Shown piece after piece: positions 46,717 to 58,671 of a DNA stretch of 64,000 bases; within the stretch, counting starts at the first letter, position 1; every line of letters begins with the position of its first letter. The stretch covers positions 120,365,309 through 120,429,308 of the forward strand of contig OX638368.1 in the NCBI GenBank assembly GCA_951812925.1, in the 5' to 3' direction. The DNA comes from Calliopum simillimum. Lineage: Eukaryota > Arthropoda > Insecta > Diptera > Lauxaniidae. Made by a program: the position numbers and the translations under genes. Below the pieces are notes generated by a model. That model worked only from the letters and a program-made list of their open reading frames with translations. It was not told where the DNA came from and did not search any database.

Positions 46717-49700
46717 TTTTTTTATTAACTATATGTTTCAATGATTGTTCTCTTTTAAGTGCTTACCAAGTTCATTTCTAAATCGACCCGCATTAACTAT
46801 GCCTTTTATATTATTGGGGAGAGTATTCCAGAGACGTACTGAATAAACAAAGAACTGTCTTTCAGAGGTTAAAGAAGAGTGCCTGACAGGAATTAGATCA
46901 TTGTTGCGCTCAGATCTTGAAAAACGAATTTTATCAAACAGATAGCTGGGTGATAACATTTTATCATTCAGTTTGTTGATTTTACTTAATCGCTATGTGA
47001 ATTCGAGCTTAGAAAATTTATATTGTGGCGAACTTTGCTTAATTTCGACTTTTTTGTTAAGAATAATAACTTCCGCCACTAATTTTAGCAGAATTTCTTA
47101 AAACGATTCTTAAATAAGGTACGTTTACATGGTCAAGATACAGATGTGTTATGGTCCTAAATTCATAATAAGCCATTTTATGTAGACTAAGATAAATTTA
47201 ATGATTTTCCTAATGGGTTATTCTCTTATTTAGACAATAGTGCAAGCAATTACCTTATTATTTATATTTTTAACAAAATAAAATAGAACACACACTCGTT
47301 TGCGCTCCAACTAAATTGTCTATTTGGTGCAACTTTACGATCAACGGGTACAAATTAAAAATTTTGGCATAAGAATATGGGTGGGCGCCATCATGGCTTT
47401 TACGTGAATGCAAATGCATAGCACGTGTAGTGCGCGAAAAACTTCTAAAAATATCTAAAAAATTTAGGGAAATATTTGCAAACGCAAATTGAGATAAGCA
47501 TTTTAAACAAATTAAAAAAAAAAAACCATAGAAAAAAAATCCAATTTATTTTAAGCGCAAAGTCTTTGTTGAACTTGATCATTATCAATGATTTTTTTTA
47601 TATGATGTCACTAATATGTACGTGATAAAGTGCTTTTAATTAAAAAAAAAAAAATTTAATAATTGTTTTCATCCTCAGACTGTCAGCCAGGAAGATAACG
47701 ATCCAAATGCACGCAATCCAATGCTCTACGATCCTCTGCAAGATGGCGTGGTTAAAACTTCTAAGAAAATGCAATATGTGGCAGCACTAGTGGGTAAATA
47801 TCTAAATATAAAAAGCCAAATATATATATTATAGTACTCGTATCATTATAAAGCACGTTTTGATTTTTCTATATTTTCTGCACAGTTTGCCTCGGCGCTG
47901 TATCGGCGGGTACAGCACTTGCATGGACCTCACCAGTGTTACCACAAATCAGCATGCCAACAGCGGCTGCTGTTAATGCAACAATTAGTAATGCAACTAC
48001 AACAATTACAAATTCTACAATTGCAAATTTAACAACAACAACAACAACGCTTACACCAATTGACAATTCAACTTTTACGAATTCATCAATAATTTGCCCG
48101 ACTATTGCAACAGAACCAGCGATATCAATATCTTCTTTAACATCAAATGACTTGCAACTAACATTAGGACAACGTAAGTAATTACAATTTACAAGATCGT
48201 TGGAAAAGTTTCAGCTATCTGTACATTTAGCTTATATTAGTCAAATCTAAAACTCTTTGAAGTCTTTATTTTAATTTTCTTCATTGATAGCTTCTCAACC
48301 ATTAATATATATAATTATAAACTTACTCACACACTGTTTCTAATATCTTACTTAACTTGACTTATACATTACTTCAACTTTATTGCACTATAGTCAAACC
48401 AACACTGAACTGCAAATTATTTACTAACTGGTATTGATAGTTGAAATATTCGAGAGAAATCTTAACACTGCTTTTACTTCAAAACGTTTCTAAACTTTAC
48501 TTTCGATAACGCTAAATTGTTGCTTTTGGTTATAGCTTAGTTAGTTGGTATAAAACTCTCAACTACTCTCGTTGTTTCTCTTCACCGCTTGCTGTTTGGT
48601 TTGTGCAATTACTACCTGCTTGCCATTTTCAAGCATTGCAGGTTCACGTCTTTGCTAATATTTACATTTGAAAGCGATTCTAGTAAGTGGATCAGTGCAT
48701 ATGGTTGTGGTTTTGAACATTTCTCTCAATGCTTAGCACCATTATAAAAAAGTATTTATAAAAAATTTCAAGCGCTCAAATAAAAGAGCTTAAGCGTTTC
48801 ATTCTCGTTTCGAATAGTGCCTCTTTAAACATTTTCATATTCTTGCAAGCAAATGTTTTTTTCTTGCTAAAATTTATGTAAAACAGACGTATCGCGCACA
48901 ATTTGTACGTAAGCAAAGTGGTTTTGAGATAGAGTGCTTGTATGCTCCTTATATGGAGTGTTTACTATATGTATTTTGACATGATTTCTTTATAAACATG
49001 TCTCTATTCAGCGTAAAACATCAAAGCTCATTGCAACATACACATTTGTTTGCTACTCGTATTGTGTATTTTTAAAGCTTTGTACACAATATCATGTTTC
49101 ATAGTAAATAAAACTATAGATTTCCATTGAATCAATGAAGGGTATTAGGTGCTAAGCATGAATGACATATTGATATTACATTATGAAGTATTTATTATAA
49201 AAAGTTAACAGGTATATAAGCCTGATTTCGAGAATTATTATTAGCTTCGAAGATATACGTAGTGTCACATATCTTTTCACTTAAAATAAAGAAGGAACTT
49301 TTGTAATGATTGGTTACGCATTTAAAAACAAGGTATCCCAAAAATAAGTTTATATTCATTGGGCTGATAAAAAAAAAACGATACTATCTATTGAAAATGT
49401 GTTTAATATTTATTGAAGTACATTATTTAAGAACTTTTTTCTTAAAAATAATATTATCCAAAATTAAACCCTTGCCGTCACGGCACACAGTGGTCTATAA
49501 GAGAGCGCTAGCCGGTCATAACTCTGAAAATTTTTGTGTTAAAAGTAATAATTTTTTTGCACAAAATGAAAGTAAAATATCTAGATAACATATTTCAAGT
49601 ACCATAATATCAAAAAAAAAAAAAAAAAAAATGCCATTTCTGAGTTTTCGCGTCATAAACTTGATGAATTCAGAAAATGGCAATTTTTCCCAAAAATCTT

Positions 49701-52440
49701 TTAAATATGTAAAGGTATAAATAAGTGCATCTTTTTAGTTAAACAGCCTTATCTCCTGAAACTTACGGTAAAAATAAAATAATCTATTTCCTGAAGATTT
49801 GCGTAGTTAGATGATAGTTTTTTTTTAAATAAAAACGATGTTCGGATCATCACAAAAAATTTCTAATTTCATTTCCCAAAACTAAACTAAAAAGTTTTAT
49901 GAACTTGCAAGATCAGCCACCCCCTTCACACCGCTTTTTGGACTACGATGAATATTTCTTCAGCGACTTTTCTGTATTCTTGCAACGCTTCAGTTTCGTA
50001 AAACTAACAGCAAAACTGTTTGAGGTAAAATAATAAAATTCAATATCTGAAATAGTATTGGTAAAATCTATTTAATGGGCGTGATCGGGTCAAGGACACG
50101 CCCAACTCTGTTATAGACCAACATTTGAAATTGCCATAACTTCTCAAATATTTGAAGTACAAAAATTATGTTTGATATCTGAGGTATTCACCCCTATTCC
50201 GAATTATCGTTTCTATTTTGTTTCTGAGACGTTTTAGTTTTTATCGTCGTCCAGTTTCTGGATCGATGGGGAGTACTTATAGAGGGGTTAGGAAAACAAA
50301 ACAATCAAACATCTTAATTACTCAGTTGGTCACAACACCCGATTACCGAGTTATGTCCGATTTCACTCCTCTGCCACGCCAATCTACCCGAAACTTCAAA
50401 GATACACAAAATGTCGTTAAACTAGTGTCCCACCTTATTCCCACTCTTATGTTTCTGAATGATCAAGCCTGTGGGAGAAATCTGAAACGCAGACCAATAT
50501 TTTTGAGGACGGAGACCCAAAATTTTTGAAAGTCGCGGTGACTTCAAGTCATCGCAATGGACCACATTTAATAGAGATGATTCATTTGGGCTCTTTGGTC
50601 CTCGCCCACAAGGAGTTGTCAAAATTCCAGGAATTGTAGTAGAGTTCGTATCCACTTGAATAAGGATTTTCTAGAAAAACCAGACGAATGATTTTTAATT
50701 GTTTTAATACATTTATTCCGAGCTTACTGAAGATCTAGCTTAACGACAAATGAAAGAGTATAGAAAACCAAATTCATACAATTCTTTGTTTTTCCTACTT
50801 TTGTTGTTTTCACATATAGTTCAGAATAGTGAATGAACTCAAATGATAATAATTTCGAGTACGTTGAGACCAATTTTAGGAATATTCACTATATTTTTTT
50901 TTACCATTTTTCTTTTCAAAAGCTTTGTAAAAGTTTAAAGTACATACTTTTAAAAAAGGAAGTACGGAAAGTTACAGTACTTATGAATAGGAAAATATTT
51001 TATCAATCAGCTCTATCGAAAAGATTACTATCATCAACGAGTTGCCCTTTTTTTAGTCAATTGCTATGATAAAGGAACTTTCTGAAGCTTCTGTGCAATT
51101 GCGAAAAAAGCAATAATTGCTTTAAACTTATACTGCGAAGAGCCCTAAAGTAAAATATTTCCTATCACTCAAAAGAAATTAAAGTATCTACTGTAACACT
51201 AACCTACATATTTACATGAGAAGACATCTTGTAAATATACCAAGTATTTGCAAATAGACTCCTAATCAATGTATGCACATTTGAGTGTGGTTAGCAAATC
51301 AATCAAGTCTTCAACCTTGATAATAATTTTCATATAGAGTGTCGTCCAACAATGAAGACGAAAGACAACGTTGCCTATCATGTTTTACTAACAATTAAGT
51401 GTAAAGTAATGTTAAGAACTTCAATTGATTGGTTTCAAGTTTAAAACTTTAGATGGTTTTTATAATAGTAATACAATTGATTTTATGAGTACGCATTATT
51501 TTTACTTTTTTTTTCCCCACTATAGAAACCTGGGTCAGTTCTTTATTGGCAATTGGTGCTTTTGTCGGCGCTCTGCCCTCGGGTTATATTGCAGATGCCA
51601 TTGGACGTCGTTATACAGCACTTTTAATGGATATACCATTTATTGTTGCCTGGATTGCAACCATATTTGCCCAATCAGCTGGCATGTTGTACTTTGCACG
51701 TTTCATGATTGGTAAATTGATGATGATTTCTTAACTCTTTTATATTGAGCTGTTGGTGACCTTTTATTTAACGTTTGCTTTTCCTTACAGGCATCTCAAC
51801 GGGTAGTTTTTGCGTCATAGCGCCTATGTATATTTCGGAAATTGCTGAAACCAGTATACGTGGTACATTAGGTACGCTTTTCCAGTTAATGTTGACCTGT
51901 GGAATTCTTTTGGTTTATGTCGTTGGCTCATTTGTACATTGGACCACATTGAGCGTAGTTTGTTTATTAATACCAATTGCGCTTTTCATTGGAATGCTTT
52001 GCCTACCAGAGACACCAACATATTTGCTCAAGAAGGTAAGTAAGACGGTCTTAATCTAGAACAGAACTCGTATGAAAAGAATGTTAGGTAGACTCTAGAA
52101 AATTCTTCAGAACATAAGATTCTGGTTAAAGACAGCTTTTTCGTTGGTCCTTGTAATTGCAGGGGCCGGAGAAGTTAAAATTTGTTTAGTAGATGAAGCA
52201 CTATTTCAAAAAGTGCTTGTTTTTGCTGAGCATATATGCTCAAGACCAGAATTAGTAGAAAATTAGCTTATTTATACCCTACACCAAGGGTATATTCACT
52301 TTGTCCTTCCGTTTGTAACGCAGAGAAGGAGGCGTGGCAGATATAGAAAAGTATATATATTCTTGATCAGCGTCACCTCCTGAGTCGATATAGTCATGTC
52401 CGTCTGTCTGGCTGGCTGGCTGGGTGGCTGGGTGGCTGGG

Positions 52441-52498
<58 letters not shown>

Positions 52499-54311
52499 TG
52501 TGTGGAAATACATTTTTTGGGAAAACTAAGAAAGATAATTCAATGAAATTTGATGTACAGCCTTCGTCGTCAAAGTTAGCTCGGGGGATTGAAAATGAGC
52601 GAAATCGGTCAACGGACACGCCTACCTCCCATACAAAAAATATATTCAAAATGCAACTTTTGGAGTATTTTTTACGATAATGCAACCAAAACACACGTAA
52701 ATACTTCGAATTGTAAGCGCAAGCTATGAGCAAAAACTGGGCGAATTCGAACAAGAGGGCGTGACACCTCTCATATAAGCAAAAGCTTGAAAACGTTATA
52801 CTGAAAGCGTTTTTTGAGTTTTGTGAGATGATCCAACTAAATTTCACTCAAATACTAAGAACTATAAATTCAAACTCTGAGAAAAAACTGGGTGAATTCG
52901 GACAAGAGGGTGTGGCACCTCCCATATAAGCAAAATTCGCAAAATACTGCAGTGTAGTTACTAGTTTTTATGAAATTTTGGCAGTATACCCATTTTCTGA
53001 CGCTTATTTCAAAATTGTCTTCATTAAAAAAAAAAAAATCGGTCTTGATATTTAAGTTTTCAATCTCTTTTATATATGTAAGTACTATATCTCATCCAAC
53101 TGTATGAAATAGTTTCATAGATAGGAACATTTTTTTGGGGATGCAGATGGCTCTTCGGAATTCAGTATCTTAGGACTGTTTCTCGGGAGCGGACCGCACG
53201 TTGTGGCTGCAAGAGTTTTACAAAAACTTTGATTTTGGCGACTGCCTCATTTTCTGTAGTTCGCCCCAACCGGTCTCTTCAAACTTCTTCATCCATTTTC
53301 AAATAAGAGGTATGCTGGGTGCCTCATATAAGTGGCGAAAGCCTTAACGCAAATATCCACGGGGCGACCAAGATCATCCAGAACAGCAGAAAACGTGTCT
53401 GTCGCCCAAATCAAAGATTTTGAAAATCTCACAACGTGCGGTCCGCTTCCGAGAAACACTTCATAGTGACTAAATTCCCAAAAGCCAAGCTACCGATTGG
53501 CATATTTAATATAATAATTTTTTTTTTTTCTCCACAGGGTCGTCGCGGTGATGCCGCACTCTCACTTAAATGGCTCTGGGGACGCTATTGTGACTCACGT
53601 TCTGCCATACAAGCGATACAGAGCGATATCGATTCAGCCGGAGGTGATGCCTCCTTTATGGACTTGTTTACGAATCGCGCCGCCTTGAATGGTTTCATTA
53701 TTTCAATTTTACTTATGTTCTTCCAACAGTTTTCCGGCATTAATGCGGTCATCTTTTATACTGTACCAATCTTTCAATCTGCTGGCAGCACCTTAGATCC
53801 TTCAGTATGTTCGATTATTGTGGGTATAGTACAAGTGGCGATGACATTAGCCTCATCGGTGTTAATCGAACGCGCTGGTCGCAAGGCGCTATTGCTTTTC
53901 AGTAGTACCACAATGACCATATGCTTAGCCATACTGGGTGCATATTTCGATATGAAAGATAGTGGTAAAGATGTTTCATCGATTGGTTGGCTACCGCTAT
54001 TGAGTGTTGTCATGTTTATAATATCTTTTTCGATCGGTTATGGCCCAATTCCATGGCTAATGATGGGTGAACTTTTCCTGCCCGATATTAAGGCTACAGC
54101 GGTCTCGCTCACTGTAATGGCAAATTGGTTCTGTGTATTTGTTGTCACCAAATGTTTTGGTACAATGATCACATCTTGGGGTTCGGATTGTACATTTTGG
54201 TTCTTTGGTTTTTGTCAAGCTGTGGCCACAATTTATGTGGCCATGAGGGTGTTGGAGACCAAAGGTAAGACATCATCACAGATTCAAATGTGGTTGGGTG
54301 GCAAAATTTAA
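42544..54311 (+). CDS. Tret1-like SLC2 sugar transporter, 550 aa
   Basis: A facilitative sugar porter of the trehalose-transporter-like (Tret1) group, twelve membrane helices expected in the plasma membrane. Exons: 42544-42588, 47679-47793, 47886-48173, 51526-51711, 51791-52035, 53538-54311 (1653 bp, phases consistent, GT/AG ends). The N-terminus is MDSEKVVRAMARWWQ. Family marks are DAIGRRYTALL (GRR after helix 2), SEIAETSIRGTLG, LPETPTYLL (after helix 6), QQFSGINAVIFYT (helix 7), ERAGRK, GYGPIPWLMMGELF (helix 10) and a C-terminal LETKGKTSSQI, where Leu replaces the usual Pro of PETKGK. Exon 3 encodes an unusually long Thr/Asn-rich extracellular loop between helices 1 and 2 with six N-x-S/T sequons. 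Intron 1 is 5090 bp and full of transposons; intron 3 is 3352 bp. Substrate is inferred from family only. Confidence 0.92.
42589..43565. other. Transporter intron 1, unique-looking part
   Basis: AT-rich with no gene seen. Confidence 0.4.
43566..44760 (+). mobile_element. Mariner-like transposon, frameshifted
   Basis: TA duplications at 43564-43565 and 44761-44762 flank inverted ends AAGGGTTTTTCAATAGGGAC and CTCTTATTAAAAAACCCTT. Transposase pieces lie in different plus frames: SLTRRSQALGIS (helix-turn-helix, about 43910-43945), YRYRSMITEY, WFQQDGATSHTANVTINLL (second catalytic Asp, about 44360-44415), SRNGPA, LTPLDYFLWGYIKS (third Asp, about 44461-44500) and a C-terminal VENWVQHLDFC. Several frameshifts and a loss near 44460 make it non-functional. 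Inside transporter intron 1. Confidence 0.88.
45270..46310 (+). mobile_element. Second mariner-like relic, split by a MITE
   Basis: 5'-truncated. VWCGLWAGGIIGPYFF (about 45278-45325) to LWFQQDGA (45425-45448), then a 460-bp insertion. It resumes at 45911 with CHTAGETIALLRKTF, then RNAPVNWPPRSSDLTPLDYF and VENWANRMNNL. Related to but clearly distinct from the copy at 43566-44760. A terminal aagctcttattagatcaccc near 46310 may be its right end. Confidence 0.85.
45451..45910. mobile_element. MITE nested in the mariner relic
   Basis: Ends ATCCCGTCTAGAAAAAATT and AACTAATTTCTTGACGGGAT are inverted. The interior carries several gatcagg/cctgatc-type repeats and no reading frame. It interrupts the mariner catalytic motif between QQDGA and CHTA, which fixes its boundaries to within a few bases. 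No clean target duplication. Confidence 0.75.
46338..46404. promoter_or_regulatory. Cluster of five ATCGATA sites (DRE-like)
   Basis: TATCGATA at 46338-46345, 46376-46383 and 46385-46392, plus ATCGATA at 46360 and 46398, all followed by GT. TATCGATA is the binding site of the fly factor DREF (also BEAF-32-like sites). It lies in transporter intron 1, 1.3 kb before exon 2; it could be regulatory/insulator or a small satellite. Confidence 0.4.
46682..46965 (-). mobile_element. Jockey-type LINE 3' fragment with poly-A tail
   Basis: The minus strand reads DLIPVRHSSLTSERQFFVYS, then VRLWNTLPNNI, then FRNELGKHLKEN, the typical C-terminus of Jockey-clade ORF2, followed by a long A tail (T run 46682-46714 on the plus strand). 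Upstream sequence is missing (5' truncation). Adjacent ATTT repeats lie at 46498-46531. Confidence 0.8.
46966..47678. other. Transporter intron 1, distal part
   Basis: No further element recognised; exon 2 acceptor at 47677-47678. Confidence 0.35.
48174..51525. other. Transporter intron 3
   Basis: 3.35 kb, AT-rich. Short frames at 50218-50655 show no family resemblance; the ggacacgcccaac block near 50090 suggests transposon-derived sequence. No gene called. Confidence 0.4.
52272..52990 (+). repeat. Interspersed repeat with GGCT microsatellite, copy 2 (transporter intron 5)
   Basis: Begins tataccctacaccaagggta, includes tgatcagcgtcacctcctga, gtcgatatagtcatgtccg, the (GGCT)n tract 52409-52503, gaaaatgagcgaaatcggtc and then gggcgtgacacct-type blocks to about 52930. 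Copy 1 is at 40683-41010; the tail is shared with 1-240. Confidence 0.75.
53178..53457. mobile_element. Short TIR element in transporter intron 5
   Basis: Ends GTTTCTCGGGAGCGGACCGC and GCGGTCCGCTTCCGAGAAAC are inverted, with one mismatch over 28 bp counting the adjoining ACGTTGTG. It is flanked by ACT duplications (53175-53177 and 53458-53460). A short plus-frame peptide TGRPRSSRTAENVSV faintly resembles the linker after the mariner DNA-binding domain, but this is weak. It ends 80 bp before exon 6. Confidence 0.75.
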
Positions 54312-54870
54312 GATTAAAAGGATATAGAACAATTGTAAATAGACAGGTTATGCCAAAGTTGTACAAGTTTTTAATATACTATACATAATTTTAAGTTAAT
54401 GGGTGATGATGCAATGAATTATGTGGGTCCAAAATTAACTTATTTTTAATAGACTGACGTTGAACGACAGCCGCTAATTAATGGAAACTAATGAATTTGT
54501 ATGAAATTATATGTAGTTTAACATAAATTTTTTGTTAAAAATGTACAACCCAATTAATTTTTATTTACTGCAGCCAGAGTGCATTAGTATCCAAAGTTTG
54601 AAAAACGTTTAGTTATTAAAGTTAAGATTATTTAGCTTTAAAGTGTGACTTTTTTCTCTTGTTAACCAAATATGAACCTCTGGTTCTATTGCACAAATGG
54701 TGCGCTAAAATGTGCAAATATTAATTTTTTAGAATGTTTTTAATTTATATTAAGTACAACTTGTATGTAGAGTAAAACATTATTTTCTAGTATTTTTGTA
54801 GTATTTTATATGTTATGTAAATACTCGTAAATATGTTATTTTAATGTAAATAATGAAATTTCATAATAAA
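54312..54870 (+). terminator. Transporter 3'UTR and polyadenylation signal
   Basis: About 550 bp of AT-rich noncoding sequence after the stop, ending with AATAAA at 54865-54870. Assigned by position. Confidence 0.5.
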
Positions 54871-55418
54871 TTATATGAACAAATTATATACTATTTATTT
54901 TAAAACTAAATATTTAGAATGTTTTGATAGTGTACATACTACGCCTGTGTGGTCGGAGACCAAATTCATAGTTTTTACGATGATTGTAGAGACGCCCTTA
55001 GCCTAAGGCGGTCCCGCATTTGCGGCTTTTGTCCCGCAGAACTTTTTCATCCCGGAAAGTTCCGGAATTACGTAATATGTCACGCATGTCCCGCATTTGC
55101 TCTTAATAGATATTTTTTTACAATCTCAAACCTTAATGCGCTTTATATCCGCGTGCACATTACCATTTTTGCGTTCGTTTAATGTTTACTCAACTCATGC
55201 GATGGCTGAACACAGCCAAGTGTGTGTATTGCTAAATGGAACCCATCATTATCGATAACTTTAATATGCTTTTCTCATCTCTTGTGATTTTGACATAAAC
55301 AAAATTAAATATAAACTTGAGTTGGAATTTGTTTAAGACAAAGTTTTTAATAAATTTTTCCACTGCACCAGCTTCACTACCACGAAGGAAACACACAAAT
55401 TTTTGTTTTATCTAAAAA
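54871..55418. other. Spacer; probable 5' part of the hAT-like element
   Basis: Contains gtcccgcatttgcggctttt and related cccgca repeats (55009-55098) that may be subterminal repeats of the following element. No gene. Confidence 0.35.
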
Positions 55419-56480
55419 ATGCCACCGAAAGCGAAGAAGCAATCTTGTAAATTTAGTGAAGACTTGCAAAAAGAATTCCCTTTCTTACAAAAAGGTTTTA
55501 CACCCTCGGAAGTACGCTGCAACAAATGTAATGGGACATTTTCTGTCACTTACGGAGGCAGAAATGATATCCAAAGACATTTCACATCAGACAAGCATAA
55601 AAAAGCCTTAACTTTTGTCAGTACGTCTTTATCAATTAAAACTTATTTCCGTCAAGAAAAATATGGTGAGAAAGAAGCAGAGCTGGCAAAAGCCGAAAGT
55701 TTGTGAGCTTTCCATACGGTGTGTCACAGTCAAAGTTTTGTTCGATGGAATGCACTTCCATACTAATTCAAAAACTTTTTGATAAAAAATTTTCCTGCGG
55801 GAAAACCAAGTGCGAAGCTATTGCGAAGAACGTGATTGCACCGTATTCTTTAGATATTCTTAAGACGGAACTTAACGATGTCACATATGTCTGTATATTT
55901 ACGGATGCTTCGAACCATAAAGACATTAAAATATTTCCAACGCTTGTGACGTACTTTCACCCTACAACAGGCATTAAAGTCAAAATATTGGATCTGGTGA
56001 ATTTACCTTGCGAGACCGCAGTTATTATATACGATTCTTTGATGGATATTCTTGAAAAGCACAATCTTAAAGAGAAAGTTGTCGGATTTTGCGCAGATAA
56101 TGCAAATACAAATTTCGGCGGGGCTCAACGTAAGGGTCAATGTAATGTTTTTAGAAAACTTCAAGAAGGTTTAGGAAAACCAATAGTTGGTGTAGGCTGC
56201 GCAGCTCATATCGCACACAATGCTATTCAGACAGCCGCAGATCTGTTACCAGTGGACGTTGAACATATAGTTACGATTTATTCGTACTTTTATATATACA
56301 CTCTGCGCGTAGAAAATCTTAAAGATTTTTGCGAAGAAGCAGAAGTGCAATATAAAAAAATTTTGGAATATAGCAAAACTAGGTGGCTTGCACTTTCGCC
56401 TGCAGTTGAGGGAATTTTACAAATGTATTCACCACTGAAGTCATACTCTGGCGATGACCGTGAGTCACCTCTTCAGACTA
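55419..56480 (+). pseudogene. hAT-like transposase with BED-type zinc finger, frameshifted and truncated
   Basis: The first frame (55419-55706) begins MPPKAKKQSCKF and has VRCNKCNGTFSVTYGGRNDI, then QRHFTSDKHKKAL: a C-x2-C...H-x4/5-H BED/TTF-like DNA-binding finger. A +1 frameshift near 55703 leads to the catalytic part: VCIFTDASNHKDIKIFPTLV, GFCADNANTNFGG, GVGCAAHIAHNAIQTAADLL and KTRWLALSPAVEGILQMY. After KSY at about 56445 the sequence changes and the C-terminal hAT dimerisation domain is absent. An inactive relic, close to the domesticated ZBED/ZMYM6-like hAT group. Confidence 0.8.
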
Positions 56481-57149
56481 AGAGTTGCTGTGCAAGACCT
56501 CGAGTCACCTTTGACGGCATGCAGTCATCTTTTATGAGCTGGGATCGTTGCTGTCGGCAACGATGACACTTCAAAGGAAAGCGATGAATTGCATCTGCTT
56601 ATACGTGAGCAATTAAGAATTTTCCATAAAAAAGGATAACCCAAAATACTTTGGCTTAAGTTAATTTTCTTTTATTGAAATATAAACTTTATAAAATTAA
56701 AAATTAAATAAAAAATTTACAACTAAAAAGAGCTGCAGTTGCTTGCTGCGTGGTTAATTTTCAGCGAGTGAAGATATTTTTAACTTGGACTTTAGACTTT
56801 CTAAAGTGTCAAGTTGAGAATTTACTTTCAGCTATTGACAACCATTTATTCTGCATAAGTGTAATCGAGACGGCAACACTCGTTAGGATTAAAAAGTTAA
56901 TACATAAGTATTTATTCAAAACTTTGACAGCAAACTGTAAAGAGAGTTAGAGATGGTGTGGGTGGACAGTGTTGCCGTTTGTCAAAGAATTACACTGAAG
57001 TTTGGGAGTTAACCCGAAGGTCTTAAATTCCATGCTTGTTTGGAGATGGCAAATACTCTAGCAATTGTTTTTGGTGAATACTATGAATATTTTTCAAATT
57101 TCGTGCCTTGAGACCATCCCCAATTCTTAATTTCTAATCAGATGCTATC
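56481..57149. other. Unassigned sequence after the hAT relic
   Basis: No supported gene; short frames show no family resemblance. Confidence 0.35.
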
Positions 57150-58030
57150 TAAATTGCAACTCCTTATAAAACAGATTTTGACAATGAAAATGAAATGTAC
57201 TACGGAAAACTAGTTCAAAGCTCTAATCTTTTTCCTTAAAACCTATTTTAGATAATGTCGATGCCCTAATTTTTCTCCAAAATATCGTCAACTCAAAAAA
57301 CGAAAAAACATGCTTTTTGCAGTTTTTTAACTTTTTAGGTTAGGATATCGCCGAAAAAAATAAAGATATCGACATAGTTGATATATAGTACATAGCATAC
57401 AAAAATAGCAAAAACGGACCTTCTTCTTTGCTTTAGGTTCGAATTTCTTAAAAACCAATTGAGATAGAGCAATTTTTAGGCCGGACTGGACCTCAACATA
57501 GCAAATTATATCGTGTAACTCCAAACTTATTTTTATGACAATTTAATACTTTATTCTATCTACGCTATGAAAATGAAGTTCACGTGGTTTTTTCTCTAAA
57601 ACGACAATACCAGAAACAGCTGAGTTTTTTTTTTTTTTAAATGGAATGCGGAATTACATTTTTAGACCTATTATTTGAACTATTATATATATATATATCT
57701 CCTTTTTCCTCCAAAATATCGTAAACTGAAATATTGAAAAATGTGTTTTTTTAACTTTTTTGGATAAACCTCTGAGAAAAAAAAAAAGAACAAATTACGT
57801 TCTGAAAAGAAAGGCTGAAGCTTTCAACCACCATATCACGTTTCATAGCTAAAAATAACGTAGTCTTGTTATATTGCAAATAGCAAAAAACCGTGTTATT
57901 ATCGCTTTTATTTTAGAATATCTCAAGAACCTCTCGAGATACAGCAGTTGTGAGACCGGATTCGGAAATGACATCGAGAAATACATCAAAAATGGCTATT
58001 TTAATTTTTGTTTAATTTACTTTTTTTGAC
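57150..58030. repeat. Diverged relative of foldback family B
   Basis: caaagctctaatctttttcctt at about 57215 and aatagcaaaaacgga near 57410 match stretches of 26672-27690 (for example 27087-27110), and both segments contain tagg(tt)aggatatc-type blocks. Much more decayed, and the inverted arms are only partly visible. Confidence 0.5.
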
Positions 58031-58671
58031 TTTCTTTAGAAGATCTATGAAAACTATTTAGTAACACATTTTGCAACCAAAAAAAAAAAATTCCAAGGTT
58101 TCGATGTTAAAAAGCATATCATTGTACTCGAGATATTTAGGACTATTGATCTCAGCAAAAAAAGGTTACCCAATTAACCCATATTGGCTCAGAGGGGTAG
58201 TTTTCCACCCCTAAACTAAAACAGGGATTTCCATGAAACAATAAACTCTAAAATTTATCTGTGAATACATATCTGATCTTTGGAATGTTGGCTATTATTT
58301 ATGTATCACTATTACCTTGGGTTTACCACGCCTAAACCGCCTCCTCATATTAACCTAAAGTCTCCAAGAAGACCATTTTTAAAAAGAAATTAGAAATATT
58401 TAAATCTGTAAAATGATAGCATCAACACTCGTTTCATGTTGCAAAGGGATGATAGTTTCAGTTTATGAAAAAATTATTCAAATTGGGATCGCCGTGTCTG
58501 AGATATCCGATGTTAAAATTGCTGGGGTAGTTTTCTACTCCTTGGGCCAATGTGTATATACTTATCGGATAGTTTTGACGACGCCATATTTTGGGAGCAA
58601 TATATGCTCTGATTTCGAATTCTAAAAATTTTTAACATGCTAAAAACGATGCCGTAACCAGTTTTGTTATA
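58031..58671. repeat. Left arm of a decayed inverted repeat around copy B
   Basis: gggtagttttctactccttgg at about 58527 is the inverse of ccaaggagtagaaaactaccc-like sequence near 61335-61360 (ggggtagaaaactacc). The two flank the 2.1 kb element, suggesting it inserted into an older foldback. Confidence 0.4.

Noticed and set aside
53290..53420. Mariner DNA-binding domain remnant (TGRPRSSRTAENVSV)
   Set aside because: Too short and surrounded by unrelated residues; kept only as a note on the TIR element there.
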